Shown: one piece after another, positions 63,770 through 64,000 of the stretch
Position numbering within the stretch: position 1 is the stretch's first letter
How the letters are laid out: each line of letters opens with the position of its first letter
Source of the DNA: RBG-13-68-16 sp050018455
Lineage (GTDB): Bacteria; Acidobacteriota; Thermoanaerobaculia; Thermoanaerobaculales; Thermoanaerobaculaceae
Reading direction: 5' to 3'
NCBI GenBank assembly: GCA_050018455.1
Contig: JBEKAA010000009.1
Location: forward strand, 62,001 to 126,000
DNA length: 64,000 nucleotides
The notes under the pieces: model-generated
Database searches by the model: none
What the model was told of the DNA's origin: nothing
Seen by the model: the letters and a program-made list of their open reading frames with translations, nothing else
Position numbers and translations under genes: made by a program

Positions 63770-64000
63770 ATGATTCTGACAAGTGCATTGGTTCTGCTGG
63801 CTGCGTCCGCGTTTCAGGCGCCCGCCCCCGAGCCGACGAAAACGTCCGTCCTCCCATCCGACTGTGGGCTCACCGAGAAGCAGGTAATCGACCTCGCGTT
63901 TCCCGGGTACCGGGCGGACAGGACCGATCCGAGCAAGCAAGACGATCCAGCCGATCTGGACTTCTACCAGGCAAAGATTGTCGACGCCTTGATGACGAGC
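63770..64000 (+). CDS. Exported protein, 3' end outside the window
   Basis: The ATG follows TTGGAG by a few nucleotides, and the frame stays open to the window end (77 codons). The protein begins MILTSALVLLAASAF, then QAPAPEPTKTS, a good signal peptide with likely cleavage before or after the Gln. The mature start has PSDCGLTEKQVIDLAFPGY. Too little is present to assign a family. Direction is the same as glmS, but 353 bp and two repeats separate them. Confidence 0.65.
   Translation, partial: MILTSALVLLAASAFQAPAPEPTKTSVLPSDCGLTEKQVIDLAFPGYRADRTDPSKQDDPADLDFYQAKIVDALMTS

Overview
The window is a GC-rich, gene-dense chromosomal segment from a Gram-negative-type bacterium. It has signal peptides, a TorF-like outer-membrane protein, a C-terminal beta-barrel protein and an envelope ECF/anti-sigma/Spy-like operon. 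A Ser/Thr kinase with TPRs paired to an ECF sigma factor, an [FeFe] hydrogenase, and many short-word intergenic repeats fit an anaerobic or facultative Acidobacteriota-like organism. That placement is inference; there is no rRNA or other phylogenetic marker. I see no rRNA, tRNA, insertion sequence, phage gene or CRISPR array.

Layout. 1-3406: Fe-S sensor kinase (5' end missing), receiver-kinase and hydE. 3581-4264: degenerate CPBP-type membrane protein. 4448-9132: thiCMELD on the minus strand, with three ATGA overlaps, behind a TPP riboswitch and a leader terminator. 9515-13741: orphan receiver plus a NuoE/NuoF/[FeFe]-HydA NAD-linked hydrogenase, with a CRP/FNR-type palindrome upstream. 13803-17052: two more histidine kinases. 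17227-19269: TorF-like porin and AmtB. 19855-21748: LuxR-type regulator and HisKA_3 kinase. 22034-25454: ECF sigma and membrane Ser/Thr kinase. 25472-36335: a 1840-residue Ig-repeat/beta-barrel protein and six small exported proteins; five of these seven genes have the same bipartite upstream motif. 36876-38944: groESL with two CIRCE-like operators. 38994-46834: polysaccharide genes, a rhomboid protease and asnB. 46991-48530: ECF sigma, anti-sigma and Spy-like protein. 48598-52674: RNase Z-like MBL protein, YgfZ, ChrA and a secreted protein. 53162-60069: glnA and a two-gene glutamate synthase. 60732-63416: second MBL protein and a glmS with an in-frame amber codon. 63770-end: start of another exported protein.

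The intergenic DNA is unusual. It holds arrays of 7-bp and 8-bp words, often arranged as long imperfect inverted repeats. It also holds five copies of a ~130-bp element whose stems show compensatory changes, and several further palindromic repeat families. One word-array element lies in frame inside the glutamate synthase gene, and two others supply the stop codons of histidine kinase genes.

The best candidate for an undescribed system is 22034-36335. There an ECF sigma/Ser-Thr kinase pair sits beside exported proteins that share a GTGCGRTY-N13-RCGTTY motif with invariant spacing. The hydrogenase region, with four histidine kinases and one output-less receiver, is the second candidate.
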